DNA of 64,000 bases from Geomicrobium halophilum (GCF_014207655.1 NZ_JACHHJ010000003.1:124001-188000), one strand, 5' to 3'; numbered from the stretch's first letter, positions 33,448 through 46,622 are shown. Notes: a model not told the origin generated them from the letters alone. Translations and numbers: made by a program.

Positions 33448-34200
33448 TTATGACCAATCAAGCCGTTCTAAAAAAGCTAGAATGTCATCATGTACTTTCT
33501 GCTTCTCTTTCCAAAGAGTAATGATATGAGGGGCATCATCATACCACTTCAGATCTTTGTCCGAGGAAGACACCTCGTCGTAAATCACATGTGCGCTATC
33601 TGTGTTTACCATGTCATCTTCCCCGGCCTGAATAATTTCAATGGGTACTTCGATATCACTTAAGTGTTCACGGACATCACCGATTAACCTTTGAACAGAA
33701 GATAATGTCGTCATCGGAAGTTCTTTAAAATCTTTCATTTCTTTTTCAATCGTTTCATGATCCTTTTTCTCATATTCCTTGTACTTTTTTGCATATTCTA
33801 GAAGCCCATTAAAAAGATGTATATCATTTTCATTTGATAACGTTGGCGCACACATCGGTGCGATTCCATTTACATCGAAAGTATAACCGATTTTTAATGT
33901 GAACAAACCACCGAGAGAAAGGCCGGAAACTGCAATTTTGTTAAATCCTTGGTTCGCTAAATGGTGGTACCCTTCCTTAACAGCTGCCCACCAATCCTCA
34001 GGCCCCGTTTCTAATAATTGTTCTGGCGGCACGCCATGTCCGGGATACATCGGAGCATGTGAAGTATATCCATTTCGTTGTAAAAAACGGCCGAGCATGC
34101 GGACATCTGCCGATGAACCTGTAAACCCATGTAATAATAATACTGCTCGTCCGTTATCCCCTTCAAATGTAAATGGTTTTGGTGGTACGATTTTCAACAA
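33448..34200 (-). CDS. estA: carboxylesterase (EstA/YvaK)
   Basis: 250-residue alpha/beta hydrolase. [15 protein letters not shown] contains the oxyanion HGF motif, [10 protein letters not shown] the nucleophile Ser in [17 protein letters not shown] the acid and [12 protein letters not shown] the His. It hydrolyses short to medium esters, as Geobacillus Est30 does. It sits between secG and rnr as in B. subtilis. Confidence 0.92.
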   Translation of the reverse strand: MLKIVPPKPFTFEGDNGRAVLLLHGFTGSSADVRMLGRFLQRNGYTSHAPMYPGHGVPPEQLLETGPEDWWAAVKEGYHHLANQGFNKIAVSGLSLGGLFTLKIGYTFDVNGIAPMCAPTLSNENDIHLFNGLLEYAKKYKEYEKKDHETIEKEMKDFKELPMTTLSSVQRLIGDVREHLSDIEVPIEIIQAGEDDMVNTDSAHVIYDEVSSSDKDLKWYDDAPHIITLWKEKQKVHDDILAFLERLDWS

Positions 34201-34352
34201 GTCTCTCTCCTTCTATGCTTTACTAAAACTGTAGTGTATCCTCTTAAAAACTTAAGGCCCTCATGCCAATGTGTAAATTCCCATTATCAGGCCACATTAA
34301 ACACGACACACCCGGTATGTATATCATGATCAAAAGCAAGCGTTTTTACCAT

Positions 34353-34380
34353 TAAAAAAACAACGGGTAGATCCCCGTTG
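34353..34380 (-). terminator. terminator after secG
   Basis: Minus strand CAACGGG-GATCTA-CCCGTTG followed by TTTTTTT, three bases past the secG stop. Confidence 0.85.
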
Positions 34381-34383
34381 CAG

Positions 34384-34620
34384 TTACTGTAAGATATAAG
34401 CCAATAAAATGGTGCAGATAAAAAACATGACGGCTAGAACGACCGTTGTTTTCGCAAGGAACGCTTCAACGCCGCGCGCTTTCTGCTTTCCCATCAATTG
34501 TTCCGCTCCACCAGAAATGGATCCTGATAAACCTGCACTTCGACCGGGCTGCAACAGAACTACTGTAATGAGTGCAGCGCTAATTAGGATTAAAAGAATG
34601 GTTACACTTGTAGAAGCCAA
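34384..34620 (-). CDS. secG: preprotein translocase subunit SecG
   Basis: 78 residues with two helices (about 5-23 and 54-76) linked by the family loop LQPGRSAGLSGSISGGAEQLMG, with the conserved GGAEQL. It is a membrane subunit of SecYEG, and aids SecA-driven export. Confidence 0.93.
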   Translation of the reverse strand: MASTSVTILLILISAALITVVLLQPGRSAGLSGSISGGAEQLMGKQKARGVEAFLAKTTVVLAVMFFICTILLAYILQ

Positions 34621-34696
34621 GGCATCAGCACCTCCTGCCCATTATCATTTTTACGTTCGTACTAGCTAATCTATACACTATCATACCAAGCGATCA

Positions 34697-34731
34697 CTGA
34701 CAATGGCTTGGGCAAGTTCCGCCATTGTCAG
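34697..34731 (-). terminator. hairpin downstream of eno
   Basis: 11-base perfect stem CTGACAATGGC / GCCATTGTCAG between eno and secG, without a T-run; may stabilise the mRNA end or give weak termination. Confidence 0.45.
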
Positions 34732-34740
34732 CTTACACTC

Positions 34741-37564
<2,824 letters not shown>

Positions 37565-37568
<4 letters not shown>

Positions 37569-38323
37569 CGGGAAGATGCCTCCAATAAAGCGAGATAAGA
37601 CTCAACCTTCGTGCTGGCACCACCAACAAGGGCCCCATCAATATCCTCTTCCGCCAAGTAATCAGCAATGTTCTCTGGCTTAACACTACCACCGTATTGA
37701 ATACGGACAGCTTCGGCTGCAGACTCTCCCTGTAATTCACGAATGTGCGTACGAATCGTCTTGCACATTTCACCTGCATCCTGCGGATTTGAAGATTTAC
37801 CTGTCCCGATCGCCCAAACCGGCTCATAGGCAATCACAATGCCTTCAACCTTAGGACCGGGAACGTCTTTCAATGCTTTTTCTATTTGTGTACGTACGAC
37901 TTGTTCCGCTTGTCCCGCTTCACGTTCCTCCAATTTTTCTCCGACACAAACAATGGGTGTTAAACCATGATTCAACGCAGCATGAAGTTTGCGATTCACC
38001 CTTTCATCTGTGTCATTAAACATTTCCCGACGTTCGGAATGCCCGATGATCACTAGCTCAATACCCGCTGATGTTAAGGCGGGCGCACTGACCTCACCTG
38101 TAAAAGCTCCGCTCTGTTCTTCGTGCACATCTTGAGCCCCGATGATTAGATCCGTACCTGAAGCTTTTTCTGCCATTCCTTTCAAGGAAACGGACTGGGC
38201 ACAAAGAGCACTTTCGATCTCATCCTGTGAAGGTATGCGGTCTTTAACAGCATCTACAAATGCCAAAGCTTCATTATCGTCTAGATTCATTTTCCAATTC
38301 CCTGCAATAAATGGAGTACGCAT
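37565..38323 (-). CDS. tpiA: triosephosphate isomerase
   Basis: 252-residue TIM barrel. FIAGNWKMN starts the sheet with Asn/Lys, VIIGHSERR holds the electrophilic His, [17 protein letters not shown] the catalytic Glu and flexible loop 6, and IQYGGSVKP the phosphate-binding loop. The start 20 bases after pgk has GGTGGATG upstream. Confidence 0.96.
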
Positions 38324-38343
38324 GTTACATCCACCTCTCTTTA

Positions 38344-39528
38344 TTACGTTTGTTCATCAATAGCAACGACGCCTGGAAGTTCTTTTCCCTCCATAAATTC
38401 TAATGATGCGCCGCCACCTGTGGAAATATGACTCATTTGATCAGCAAGTTGAAATTTCTCTACGGCAGCTGCTGAATCGCCACCACCGATAATCGTATAC
38501 GCTTTTGCATTCGCAAGTGCCTTTGCTACACCCTTGGTTCCTTCTGCAAACGCGTCCATTTCGAATACACCCATCGGTCCGTTCCAGATGACGAGTTCAG
38601 ATGATTGGATAACCTCAGAAAATGCTTCAAGCGTTTTCGCTCCAATGTCGAGAGCTTCCCAATCGGATGGAATATCTGCAATGTTCACAATGCGTGTTGA
38701 GGCATCTTCGCTAAAATCATCAGCAACTTTCACATCCACTGGAAGCAGGAGCTGCACTTGATTGCGTTCCGCTTTTTCCATGAATTGCTGTGCCAAATCG
38801 ATTTTATCTTCTTCAAGGAGTGATTGACCGATTTCATAGCCCTGCGCTTTTACAAATGTATAAGCTAAACCGCCGCCGAGCAAAAGGGTATCCACTTTAT
38901 CAAGAAGGTGGTCAATGACATCGATTTTATCCTTCACTTTCGCTCCGCCAATAATGGCCGTGAACGGGCGCTTCGGTTCAGATAATGCTGACCCTAACAC
39001 ATCGAGCTCTTTTTCAAGCAATAGACCTGCAGCCGATGGCAAGTGATGGGTAATACCTTCGGTAGAGGCATGGGCACGATGGGCAGCACCAAACGCATCG
39101 TTGACATAAACATCAACGAGGGCGGCCATTTCTTTCGCAAGCTCCGGATCATTTTTCTCCTCACCGGCTTCAAAGCGTACATTTTCCAATAAGAGAATGT
39201 CGCCAGAGGATAATTGATCAAACGTTTGTTTAACAGACGACCCGACGACTTCGTCAACTTTATAGACCTTTTTCTCAAGGAAATCTTCCAGTCGCTTGGC
39301 GACCGGATCCAGGCGAAGTTCATCGACGACTTCTCCCTTAGGCCGGCCCAAATGACTCGCGAGAATGACTTTTGCCCCTTGCTCTTGTAAGTACTGAATC
39401 GTAGGCAAAGCGGCACGAATTCTCGTGTCGTCGGCTACCTTTCCGTCTTGCAAAGGAACGTTGAAATCAACTCTACAAAAAACCGACTTTCCGTTTAACT
39501 CGAGGTCATGAATCGTCTTTTTCTTCAC
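38344..39528 (-). CDS. pgk: phosphoglycerate kinase
   Basis: 394 residues. [26 protein letters not shown], the hinge [17 protein letters not shown] and the nucleotide region [16 protein letters not shown] are all in place. Transfers phosphate from 1,3-bisphosphoglycerate to ADP. The gap of 95 bases after gapA holds a hairpin that may attenuate read-through. Confidence 0.97.
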   Translation of the reverse strand: MKKKTIHDLELNGKSVFCRVDFNVPLQDGKVADDTRIRAALPTIQYLQEQGAKVILASHLGRPKGEVVDELRLDPVAKRLEDFLEKKVYKVDEVVGSSVKQTFDQLSSGDILLLENVRFEAGEEKNDPELAKEMAALVDVYVNDAFGAAHRAHASTEGITHHLPSAAGLLLEKELDVLGSALSEPKRPFTAIIGGAKVKDKIDVIDHLLDKVDTLLLGGGLAYTFVKAQGYEIGQSLLEEDKIDLAQQFMEKAERNQVQLLLPVDVKVADDFSEDASTRIVNIADIPSDWEALDIGAKTLEAFSEVIQSSELVIWNGPMGVFEMDAFAEGTKGVAKALANAKAYTIIGGGDSAAAVEKFQLADQMSHISTGGGASLEFMEGKELPGVVAIDEQT

Positions 39529-39567
39529 ACCCGATCACCCTCCTATTCCAAACTATGTATTTTATAC

Positions 39568-39610
39568 GAAAAAAGGGGAGCCAAACGTCAACGTCCTCTC
39601 CCCCCTTTTC
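39568..39610 (-). terminator. hairpin between gapA and pgk
   Basis: Minus strand AAAAGGGGGGAGAGG / CTCCCCTTTTTT pair with about 15 bases in the loop. It probably reduces read-through or gives the gapA mRNA a stable 3' end, as known for uneven expression of this operon in B. subtilis. Confidence 0.6.
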
Positions 39611-39623
39611 ACATCGTCTTTTA

Positions 39624-40631
39624 TTATAACCCTTTACGTGCCATATGTGCGACTAAATCAACGACGCGGCTGGAATATCCGAATTCATTATCATACCAAG
39701 CGATCATTTTAACCATGTTTCCTTCCATGGTTAATGTTGAAAGGGCATCAACCGTTGAAGACACGTTGTTTCCGCTATAATCACTGGAAACGAGTGGTTC
39801 TTCACTATAGCCAAGGACACCTTTCATGCTGGTTTCAGATAGCTTCTTCATAGCTGCATTCACTTCATCAGCTGTAACATCCTTTTCCAGTTCAACGACA
39901 AAGTCAACAAGGGAGACGTTCGGCGTTGGTACACGCATGGCGCCGCCGTTTAATTTCCCTTCAAGTTCAGGAAGGACAAGCGCAACCGCTTTTGCTGCTC
40001 CTGTTGAAGTTGGAATAATGTTCTCAGCTGCGGCACGCGCACGGCGATAGTCTTTATGCGGCAAATCTAGAATCTGCTGATCATTCGTATAAGAATGCAC
40101 CGTGTTCATCAAACCGCGGCGAATCCCGAACTCATCATTTAATGCTTTCGCAAGTGGCGCTAAACAGTTTGTCGTACAGGAAGCGTTCGAAACGACATAG
40201 TGTTGATCAGGAGAATACTCTTCCTCATTTACCCCGATAACGAATGTCTGATCCACTTCTTTACCTGGTGCAGAGATCACAACTCTTTTTGCGCCGCCCT
40301 CAAGGTGCTTCGCTGCATCATCACGTTGTGTAAAGCGTCCAGTTGCATCAACGACGACTTCTACGCCGTGTTTGTCCCACTTAATACTTGCCGGATCTTT
40401 TTCAGAACTGACATTGATTTTTTTATCCCCAATAATGAGGTCATCGCCATCTACTTTTACTTCTTCTGGAAACGCTCCATGAACGGTATCGTATTTAAGC
40501 AAGTGGGCGAGCATATCTGCATCTGTAAGATCATTAATTGCAACCACTTCAACTTCATCATTTAACATTGCGGCACGAAAAACTAACCGACCAATTCTCC
40601 CAAATCCATTAATGCCTACTTTTGTTGCCAT
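39624..40631 (-). CDS. gapA: glyceraldehyde-3-phosphate dehydrogenase (glycolytic, GapA type)
   Basis: 335 residues. VGINGFGRIGRLVFRA is the NAD-binding start, VSNASCTTNCLAP the catalytic cysteine region, and TGAAKAVALVLPELEGKLNG is typical; AINDLTDADMLAHLLKYD is the glycolytic NAD-type stretch. ATG at 40631 follows GAGGAATTTGGGA. cggR lies just upstream with 19 bases between, the standard arrangement for catabolic gapA. Confidence 0.97.
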   Translation of the reverse strand: MATKVGINGFGRIGRLVFRAAMLNDEVEVVAINDLTDADMLAHLLKYDTVHGAFPEEVKVDGDDLIIGDKKINVSSEKDPASIKWDKHGVEVVVDATGRFTQRDDAAKHLEGGAKRVVISAPGKEVDQTFVIGVNEEEYSPDQHYVVSNASCTTNCLAPLAKALNDEFGIRRGLMNTVHSYTNDQQILDLPHKDYRRARAAAENIIPTSTGAAKAVALVLPELEGKLNGGAMRVPTPNVSLVDFVVELEKDVTADEVNAAMKKLSETSMKGVLGYSEEPLVSSDYSGNNVSSTVDALSTLTMEGNMVKMIAWYDNEFGYSSRVVDLVAHMARKGL

Positions 40632-40650
40632 TCCCAAATTCCTCCTCTTA

Positions 40651-41676
40651 TTAATGTAAAAGTGTCATTACAGCTTTTGCTGCTCCTTCATCTGTAATTA
40701 GCAAACCACTTGGTTTGTACGTCATATACGCAACAATGGCTTCCGCCTTGGAAACGCCGCCGGCTATGGTCACTACGGTTTGTTCACTACCTAAATCATC
40801 AAGCTGCAGCCCGATCGTTTTTTCTTTATGAACAACATTTCCTTGGTTGTCGAAATAATACCCAAAAGCTTCTGCTATCGCTTCTCGATCTTTTAGAAGC
40901 TGAAGTTTATGCGGATCCGAGCTTCGCCTGATTGCCATTGTTTGTGCATCACCGACGCTATGAATGACCATTCGCGGTGAGCGGATCAGGTTTAACAATT
41001 CCTTAATGCCAGGTTCGTGAATAAGAGAATCATACGCTAGGTCACTCAACTGGTCTGGTACATGTAAAAGCCGGTACTGAGCATTTGCACTTCTTGCTAA
41101 CTCAGCACTAATTGTATTCGACTGTAAATCTACATTTTCACCCAGGCCTCCACGGGCAGGAACAAAGGTAATCTCACGGAGGGCAGGATCCGGATAAACC
41201 GAAGAGGCTAATGTAGCAAGTGTCGTCCCACCGGCAACTGCTACAACATCCCCGGGGGCTAGCGTTTGGATCATTTCGCGCACACAGGCCCGGCTCATCT
41301 CTTTTTTTACCCAGTTCTTCACATCACTATCGCCTGTTGTCACAATGACTTTCGAAACACCTAGTGCATCTTCCAAATCTTTCTCAAGCTGTGAGCGGCC
41401 AGAAATGCTTTGGATCATCGGCTCTAGTTGATCAAGAAGTATCAACCCTTCGCTTGTGAGCACCATACCACCGGATTCTACTTTTAAAAGGTTTTGGTCC
41501 TTAAAAAGCTCGACTTCTTTTCGAAGAACACGTTCTGAAATTTGCAAATCAGCAGCAAGCGCACGTCTTCCTACCGGTGCGCTTAACCGAATGAATTGCA
41601 AAATATCATAACGACGGTTTAAGTGCTCCAGAATGTCTGGGAGCAACTTTTTTTGCAATTCAATGAAATCCAGCAT
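40651..41676 (-). CDS. cggR: central glycolytic genes repressor CggR
   Basis: 341 residues of the SorC/DeoR family. LQKKLLPDILEHLNRRYDIL aligns with the B. subtilis start, followed by the winged helix GRRALAADLQISERVLRKEV and a sugar-binding domain that senses fructose-1,6-bisphosphate. ATG at 41676 matches the family N-terminus; GTG at 41688 is in frame. Its operator lies upstream at 41700-41735. It represses its own operon with gapA-pgk-tpiA-gpmI-eno. Confidence 0.95.
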   Translation of the reverse strand: MLDFIELQKKLLPDILEHLNRRYDILQFIRLSAPVGRRALAADLQISERVLRKEVELFKDQNLLKVESGGMVLTSEGLILLDQLEPMIQSISGRSQLEKDLEDALGVSKVIVTTGDSDVKNWVKKEMSRACVREMIQTLAPGDVVAVAGGTTLATLASSVYPDPALREITFVPARGGLGENVDLQSNTISAELARSANAQYRLLHVPDQLSDLAYDSLIHEPGIKELLNLIRSPRMVIHSVGDAQTMAIRRSSDPHKLQLLKDREAIAEAFGYYFDNQGNVVHKEKTIGLQLDDLGSEQTVVTIAGGVSKAEAIVAYMTYKPSGLLITDEGAAKAVMTLLH

Positions 41677-41699
41677 GGAAGGAATCACTTCTTTTTCGG

Positions 41700-41735
41700 G
41701 AACGAAAAAGTCCCGCTATGACATTTTCGTTCCCA
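41700..41735 (-). promoter_or_regulatory. CggR operator
   Basis: Minus strand TGGGAA-N6-TGTC-N4-CGGGAC-N6-GTTC, the direct-repeat form of CGGGAC-N6-TGTC-N4-CGGGAC-N6-TGTC known for CggR. It is also an inverted repeat, GGGAACGAAAA/TTTTCGTTCCC. It lies between the promoter and cggR, so CggR acts as a roadblock. Confidence 0.88.
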
Positions 41736-41750
41736 GTTGTTGATATATTC

Positions 41751-41779
41751 ATTATAGCGAATGTAGTCTACTTATGCAA
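41751..41779 (-). promoter_or_regulatory. sigma-A promoter of the cggR-gapA operon
   Basis: Minus strand -35 TTGCAT (41774-41779), 17-base spacer, -10 TATAAT (41751-41756). The expected start is near 41744, just upstream of the CggR operator. Confidence 0.85.
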
Positions 41780-41929
41780 TACATATTGCGCAGAGGTAGC
41801 TTAACCTAATGTCCATGTGTTCATACACAACGGAGCTGACTGAGCAAGTTCTCAGGTTGTCCTAAAAATTCAGGGATATCGTCATTACTTAGCCGCAGCA
41901 CTAAATGAACGGTTTATATATGGGTTGAT

Positions 41930-41970
41930 TAAAAAATCCGATGTGATGGTTTGTCATCACACCGGATTTT
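41930..41970 (-). terminator. terminator after rpoN
   Basis: Minus strand AAAATCCGGTGTGATG / CATCACATCGGATTTTTT stem, T-run TTTTTT. Ends the sigL mRNA. Confidence 0.85.
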
Positions 41971-41980
41971 GGGCAGTGTC

Positions 41981-43312
41981 TTAGGCAAAGCGTTTTCGTT
42001 TTGATGAAGCAGGGATATTGAGTTCATCACGGTATTTGGCGATGGCACGCCGTGAGACAATCACACCACCTTCGAGCTTAAAACGGTCAGCCATTTTTTG
42101 ATCGGAAAGCGGCTTTCGTTTATCTTCCTCCTCTACCCAGCACCGAATGGACTGCTTTAGGACCGATGCCGAAGTTTCTCCACCGTCATCACTTACAAGG
42201 CCTTTGCTAAAAAATGATTTTAACTCGAAACAACCACGAGGCGTTTGGATATATTTTTGTGTCGTTGTTCTTGAAACCGTTGATTCGTGAACTTCTGCAA
42301 GTTCGGCAATATGCTTCAGCGTCATGGGGCGCAGTTTACCGGTTTCCAAGAAGTCTTGTTGATAATCAACAATCGCTTCAGTAACCGCGCGAATCGTTTG
42401 TTGCCGTTGATCGATACTTTTCAATAGCCAGACGAGCTGTTTGTATTTCGAATGCGCGTAATCAAATGCTTCTTTATCACTCTTTTGTTCAAGCAGGTGG
42501 CGGTATTGGCGATTGAGACGTATGCGTGGAAGTGAATCATCATTAAGCAGTACCGTCCATTTTCCATCCTGTTTCTCCACGTAAACGTCAGGTTTAACAT
42601 ATTCTGGGTGTTCTTCACCAAACCCTTGAGCCGGCCGCGGGTTCAACGTTTGAATAAAGTCATGGACACTTTGAATTTCCGACAGCGTGACTTGTAATTC
42701 TTCGCTCAACCATTTCCATTTCTTCTCTGCAAATGGCTGCAGATAGTTAAAAACGATCGTCTCGGTGAGTGGGTGTTCTTCAGGTAGATTATACAGTTGA
42801 ATAAGCAGGAATTCTGAAAGGTTTCGGGCACCTACACCAACTGGATCTAAATGTTGCAAAAAGCTACATAAACTATGGTAATGCTCCGGGTCGATATCAA
42901 GTTCAGTGATCGCATCTTCTTCACTTAAAAGCAGATACCCATGAGGATCTAAATGATTGATAAGGTATTCCAATTGTTCCTTTGTGTCCTCGTCTTTCTT
43001 TAGCAGCCGAACTTGAGCCATTAAATGATCGGTTAAACTTTTCTCATGATCACCTAGATGATCAAGGTACGGTTCTTTTCCTACTTCTCCGCTGCTTTCC
43101 TGCCGATCTTGCCACAATACAGGATGATCCGGAGTCATGTTTTCATCATTGGAATGACTAACTTCAAGTAATGGATTTTCTAACGCCTGCTCATCTATAT
43201 ACTCAGACAATTCCAGCGTTGAGTACTGTAACAGGGATATGGCTTGACGCAATTGTTGCGTCATGGCCAGCCTCATCGTTTGTTGCTGCAACAATCCCAT
43301 CTCAAGATTCAT
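41981..43312 (-). CDS. rpoN: RNA polymerase sigma-54 factor (SigL)
   Basis: 443 residues. Gln-rich N-terminus QQTMRLAMTQQLRQAISLLQ (activator-interaction region), a central core-binding region, and the C-terminal RpoN box SRRAIAKYRDELNIPASS with the basic end KRKRF. It directs transcription of enhancer-dependent genes such as levanase, acetoin and arginine-use operons in Bacillus. It is a lone gene at this place, as sigL in B. subtilis. Confidence 0.95.
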   Translation of the reverse strand: MNLEMGLLQQQTMRLAMTQQLRQAISLLQYSTLELSEYIDEQALENPLLEVSHSNDENMTPDHPVLWQDRQESSGEVGKEPYLDHLGDHEKSLTDHLMAQVRLLKKDEDTKEQLEYLINHLDPHGYLLLSEEDAITELDIDPEHYHSLCSFLQHLDPVGVGARNLSEFLLIQLYNLPEEHPLTETIVFNYLQPFAEKKWKWLSEELQVTLSEIQSVHDFIQTLNPRPAQGFGEEHPEYVKPDVYVEKQDGKWTVLLNDDSLPRIRLNRQYRHLLEQKSDKEAFDYAHSKYKQLVWLLKSIDQRQQTIRAVTEAIVDYQQDFLETGKLRPMTLKHIAELAEVHESTVSRTTTQKYIQTPRGCFELKSFFSKGLVSDDGGETSASVLKQSIRCWVEEEDKRKPLSDQKMADRFKLEGGVIVSRRAIAKYRDELNIPASSKRKRFA

Positions 43313-43643
43313 AACCGACCCCCCAATTTGTAAGCGCTTTCTTTTTATTTATAAATACTCCCGAAATCACTCATTGATGCCCCTAAAGGAACAAAAACAA
43401 ACGATTCCCTCAACGTTACATTCTACGGTCAGCAGGAGGCAATCAAGCTTTTCCGTAAACCGGCTGAAACTCTCCGCCTTTTCATTCATATACGGTTTGC
43501 GCCAAACGTCGTTGACCAAGCAATAATCGTTTCGTGATTTATTTTTGATTATATCGTATTATTCTAATAAAATCCAGAAGAAGATGACGGTTTGAAGTAC
43601 GGCGAAAACGGTAAATATAAGTAGTGTGTAATCATGCAATATA
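43313..43643. other. gene-free stretch between divergent rpoN and clpP
   Basis: About 330 bases before the CtsR-clpP promoter region. It must hold the rpoN promoter on the minus strand. No small ORF, RNA gene or repeat was recognised. Confidence 0.4.
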
Positions 43644-43673
43644 TTTGACCTTTATTGACCAATAGGGTATGAT
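43644..43673 (+). promoter_or_regulatory. CtsR box and sigma-A promoter of clpP
   Basis: TTTGACCTTTATTGACC (43644-43660) is the reverse complement of GGTCAAT-AAA-GGTCAAA, the CtsR heptad repeat. It coincides with a promoter TTGACC (43645-43650), 17 bases, TATGAT (43668-43673). Bound CtsR masks the -35, so heat or protein damage derepresses clpP. Confidence 0.9.
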
Positions 43674-43757
43674 GTTAATTAGTTACCAACATGCTTGTTA
43701 TTGGCATGAGTTTGCATTACAATCGCAAAACGAGATTAAAGAAGGAGGATTAGACTT

Positions 43758-44348
43758 ATGAATCTAATACCTACAGTTATTGAACAAACGAACCGCGGAG
43801 AACGGGCGTATGACATTTATTCACGTCTACTCAAAGACCGCATTATTATGCTTGGCTCAGGCATCGATGACAATGTAGCGAATTCAATCGTTGCACAAAT
43901 GCTGTTCCTTCAAGCCGAAGATCCGGATAAAGACATTTCGCTTTATATTAACAGTCCCGGCGGCTCTATTTCAGCAGGCATGGCGATTTACGATACAATG
44001 CAATATATCACACCAAAAGTATCAACGATTTGCATTGGTATGGCTGCCTCAATGGGCGCATTCCTTCTTAATGCCGGTGAAATGGGTCAGCGTTTTGCTC
44101 TGCCAAACAGCGAGATTATGATTCACCAACCATTGGGCGGCACTCAAGGCCAAGCCTCTGATATCGAAATTCATGCACGCCGCATCATCGAAATGCGTGA
44201 ACGATTGAATCAAATTTTTGCCGATCGTACTGGTCAACCACTTGAAGTCATTCAACGTGATACGGATCGTGATAACTTCATGACCGCTGAAGAAGCGAAA
44301 GATTACGGCCTCATCGACAGCATCTTTGACACAACAAGCACTAAGTAA
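43758..44348 (+). CDS. clpP: ATP-dependent Clp protease proteolytic subunit
   Basis: 196 residues, the normal length. Serine peptidase of the ClpXP/ClpCP complexes. [17 protein letters not shown] holds the catalytic Ser, [13 protein letters not shown] the His and the following [18 protein letters not shown] the Asp. GAAGGAGGA precedes the ATG. Single-gene unit, CtsR-controlled. ClpP also degrades tmRNA-tagged proteins. Confidence 0.97.
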   Translation: MNLIPTVIEQTNRGERAYDIYSRLLKDRIIMLGSGIDDNVANSIVAQMLFLQAEDPDKDISLYINSPGGSISAGMAIYDTMQYITPKVSTICIGMAASMGAFLLNAGEMGQRFALPNSEIMIHQPLGGTQGQASDIEIHARRIIEMRERLNQIFADRTGQPLEVIQRDTDRDNFMTAEEAKDYGLIDSIFDTTSTK

Positions 44349-44351
44349 TGA

Positions 44352-44381
44352 AAAAACCACGCATTCCTAGCGTGGTTTTTC
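44352..44381. terminator. bidirectional terminator between clpP and crh
   Basis: AAAAACCACGC-ATTCCTA-GCGTGGTTTTT; T-run on both strands, serving both convergent genes. Confidence 0.88.
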
Positions 44382-44638
44382 TATTCCTGGCTAACATAAT
44401 TCACTAACGCTTCCATTGCTTCTTCTTTGTCCCCGCCCTCTGCAGACAAGTTAAGGACATCACCAGTGCGTATCGCAAGACTCATAACACCCATGATGCT
44501 TTTAGCATTCGCTTCCTTTTGCCCCTTTTTTGCCACTGTAATATCCGCTTGATAACGATTCGCTTCCTGTACGAACAAAGCGGCCGGGCGTGCCTGCAAG
44601 CCAGTTTTCAGATTAACTTTAACTTCACGTTCAATCAT
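44381..44638 (-). CDS. crh: Crh, catabolite repression HPr-like protein
   Basis: 85 residues. LKTGLQARPAALFVQEANRY has Gln where HPr has the phosphorylated His15, which identifies Crh, and NAKSIMGVMSLAIR keeps Ser46, the HprK target. P-Ser-Crh is a corepressor for CcpA and does not take part in sugar phosphotransfer. hprK lies downstream in this same window (60661). Confidence 0.94.
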   Translation of the reverse strand: MIEREVKVNLKTGLQARPAALFVQEANRYQADITVAKKGQKEANAKSIMGVMSLAIRTGDVLNLSAEGGDKEEAMEALVNYVSQE

Positions 44639-44667
44639 TACAAATCTCCCTTTCTACAATTATCACC

Positions 44668-45630
44668 CTAGCCTTGTGGCAATTTTAACGGTTGATTGTT
44701 ACGGATTTGTTCAGCCAGCACATCGATTTTACGCAGTCGGTGATTAACACCCGATTTACTCACTTTCCCGCTCTCCACCATCTCTCCAAGTTCCTTTAAC
44801 GTCACATCTTGGTGTTTAACACGTAGTTCCGCAATTTCACGGACTTTTGCCGGCAGTTGCTCCAAACCGACTTCTGAATCAACAAGCTCTATATTTTCTA
44901 CTTGACGCAAAGCTGCCCCCACTGTCTTATTTAAGTTGGCGGTCTCACAGTTCACCAAGCGATTTACAGAGTTACGCATATCCTTCATAATACGAACATC
45001 TTCAAAGTACAAAAGCGCTTGATGGGCACCGATAATATTAAGGAACTCTGTAATTTTCTCGCTTTCCTTAATATAAACGATAAATCCATTCTTTCTTTCT
45101 AGCACGCGCGCTTCCAGTTCAAACCTTGCCATAAGCTCTTGTAAGGATCGGTTATGCTCTTCATAGGGAGAATAAATCTCTAAGTGATAGGATGATGTAT
45201 CAGGGTGGTTAATGGAACCGCCGGCGAGGAACGCGCCGCGCAAATAAGCTCTTTTGCAGCAATTATTGGCGATGATATTCTCTGATATGGCTCGTGTAAA
45301 CGTATATCCCTTATCCATAATTTTTAAATCGGCCAAGATCTCCTCTACACGCTCATACAACCGAACAATATATACATTATTTTTTTTTAAGCGCATTTTT
45401 TTACGAACAACAAGTTCAGCTTTCATGTCTTCATAGCACTGTTTAAGAAGAGTATAGATCCTTCTAGCGATCGCTGCATTCTCGGTCGTAATGTCCAGGG
45501 CCATACGTTTATCCGTGATGGATAGGGAGCCGTTCATCCGAATGAGCGCTGCCAATTCTGCTTCTACACAACAATGATCAGCGTTTACTTGTGTAAGCTC
45601 TTTTTTCGTCATCGCTGCAAAGGAAGACAT
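44668..45630 (-). CDS. whiA: sporulation/cell-division regulator WhiA
   Basis: 320 residues. An N-terminal LAGLIDADG-like fold without nuclease residues ([20 protein letters not shown]) and a C-terminal helix-turn-helix ([29 protein letters not shown]). In Bacillus it affects divisome and chromosome segregation and central metabolism. Between yvcK and crh as in other Firmicutes. Confidence 0.94.
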   Translation of the reverse strand: MSSFAAMTKKELTQVNADHCCVEAELAALIRMNGSLSITDKRMALDITTENAAIARRIYTLLKQCYEDMKAELVVRKKMRLKKNNVYIVRLYERVEEILADLKIMDKGYTFTRAISENIIANNCCKRAYLRGAFLAGGSINHPDTSSYHLEIYSPYEEHNRSLQELMARFELEARVLERKNGFIVYIKESEKITEFLNIIGAHQALLYFEDVRIMKDMRNSVNRLVNCETANLNKTVGAALRQVENIELVDSEVGLEQLPAKVREIAELRVKHQDVTLKELGEMVESGKVSKSGVNHRLRKIDVLAEQIRNNQPLKLPQG

Positions 45631-45677
45631 TCATTGCTCACCACCTTTTATTCATTATCCCGTATTTTCTCTAGGCA

Positions 45678-46622
45678 CTAGCCTTCAAGAATCATCGCTG
45701 AGATTTTATCAGCATCATGACGGAGTAAAGGCCCGTCGACGCGGATAAAATCATCTGATATCACATGCAGACCAAGCGCTTGCAATGAAGCATAATCACA
45801 AACCACTGGAGATGCATTCTCCTCCGCATAACGTTCAATCAAATCCGCCGGAATCTCAGTATCATTCACAAAAATACGGTCAATCATTGTTTCTCCTATA
45901 TGGTCATGCAGAGCTTTAATATGGTCAGAAGCCTTAAAATCGTCTGTTTCCCCGCTTTGGGTCATCACATTACAGATATATATCCTTTCTGCTTCCGCCT
46001 TGCAAATCTCTTTAGCAATGTCAGGCACCAATAAATTCGGCAAAACACTTGTATATAGACTTCCCGGCCCCATAATGATTTTATCTGCTTGTCGGATCGC
46101 CTGGATACTCGCAGGCAGGGCTTTCGGATGAGTCGGTTCAATGAACATTTTTTTCACTTGTTTGCGCGCCTTCGGAATATTTGATTCCCCGTGTACGACA
46201 CTGCCGTCATTCATCTTTGCGACCAGTTCGATACTATCATTTGATGCAGGTAAGACATTTCCACGTACATTAAGAACCGCGCTTAATTCACTAATACCCC
46301 GGGCAAAATCCCCTGTGATCGATGTCATACCTGCTATAAGCAGATTCCCTAGGGAATGACCGGAAAGCCCCTCCCCATTTTCAAACCGATGCTGAAATAA
46401 CCGTTCAATCAAAGGTTCAACTTCGGCAAGGGAGACAAGCACATTACGTACGTCACCGGGCGGCGGTACGTTTAGTTCTTTCCGTAACCACCCGGAGCTC
46501 CCTCCATCATCTGCGACTGTTACAATTGCCGAAATATCAACTGGGTACGTTTTCAGGCCCCGTAATAAAACCGATAGTCCTGTCCCCCCACCAATAACAA
46601 CTATTTTTTGCATGTTAGCCAC
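45678..46622 (-). CDS. yvcK: YvcK/GlmR-type gluconeogenesis and cell-wall regulator
   Basis: 314 residues. VVIGGGTGLSVLLRGLKTYP and VTVADDGGSSGWLRKELNV form the UDP-GlcNAc-binding nucleotide fold of the CofD-like family. Needed for growth on gluconeogenic carbon sources in B. subtilis. Its stop overlaps the rapZ start region by one base. Confidence 0.94.
   Translation of the reverse strand: MANMQKIVVIGGGTGLSVLLRGLKTYPVDISAIVTVADDGGSSGWLRKELNVPPPGDVRNVLVSLAEVEPLIERLFQHRFENGEGLSGHSLGNLLIAGMTSITGDFARGISELSAVLNVRGNVLPASNDSIELVAKMNDGSVVHGESNIPKARKQVKKMFIEPTHPKALPASIQAIRQADKIIMGPGSLYTSVLPNLLVPDIAKEICKAEAERIYICNVMTQSGETDDFKASDHIKALHDHIGETMIDRIFVNDTEIPADLIERYAEENASPVVCDYASLQALGLHVISDDFIRVDGPLLRHDADKISAMILEG

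Noticed and set aside
43263-43526. 87-codon plus-strand ORF upstream of clpP
   Set aside because: Antisense to the rpoN start and without a ribosome site; leader DNA more likely.
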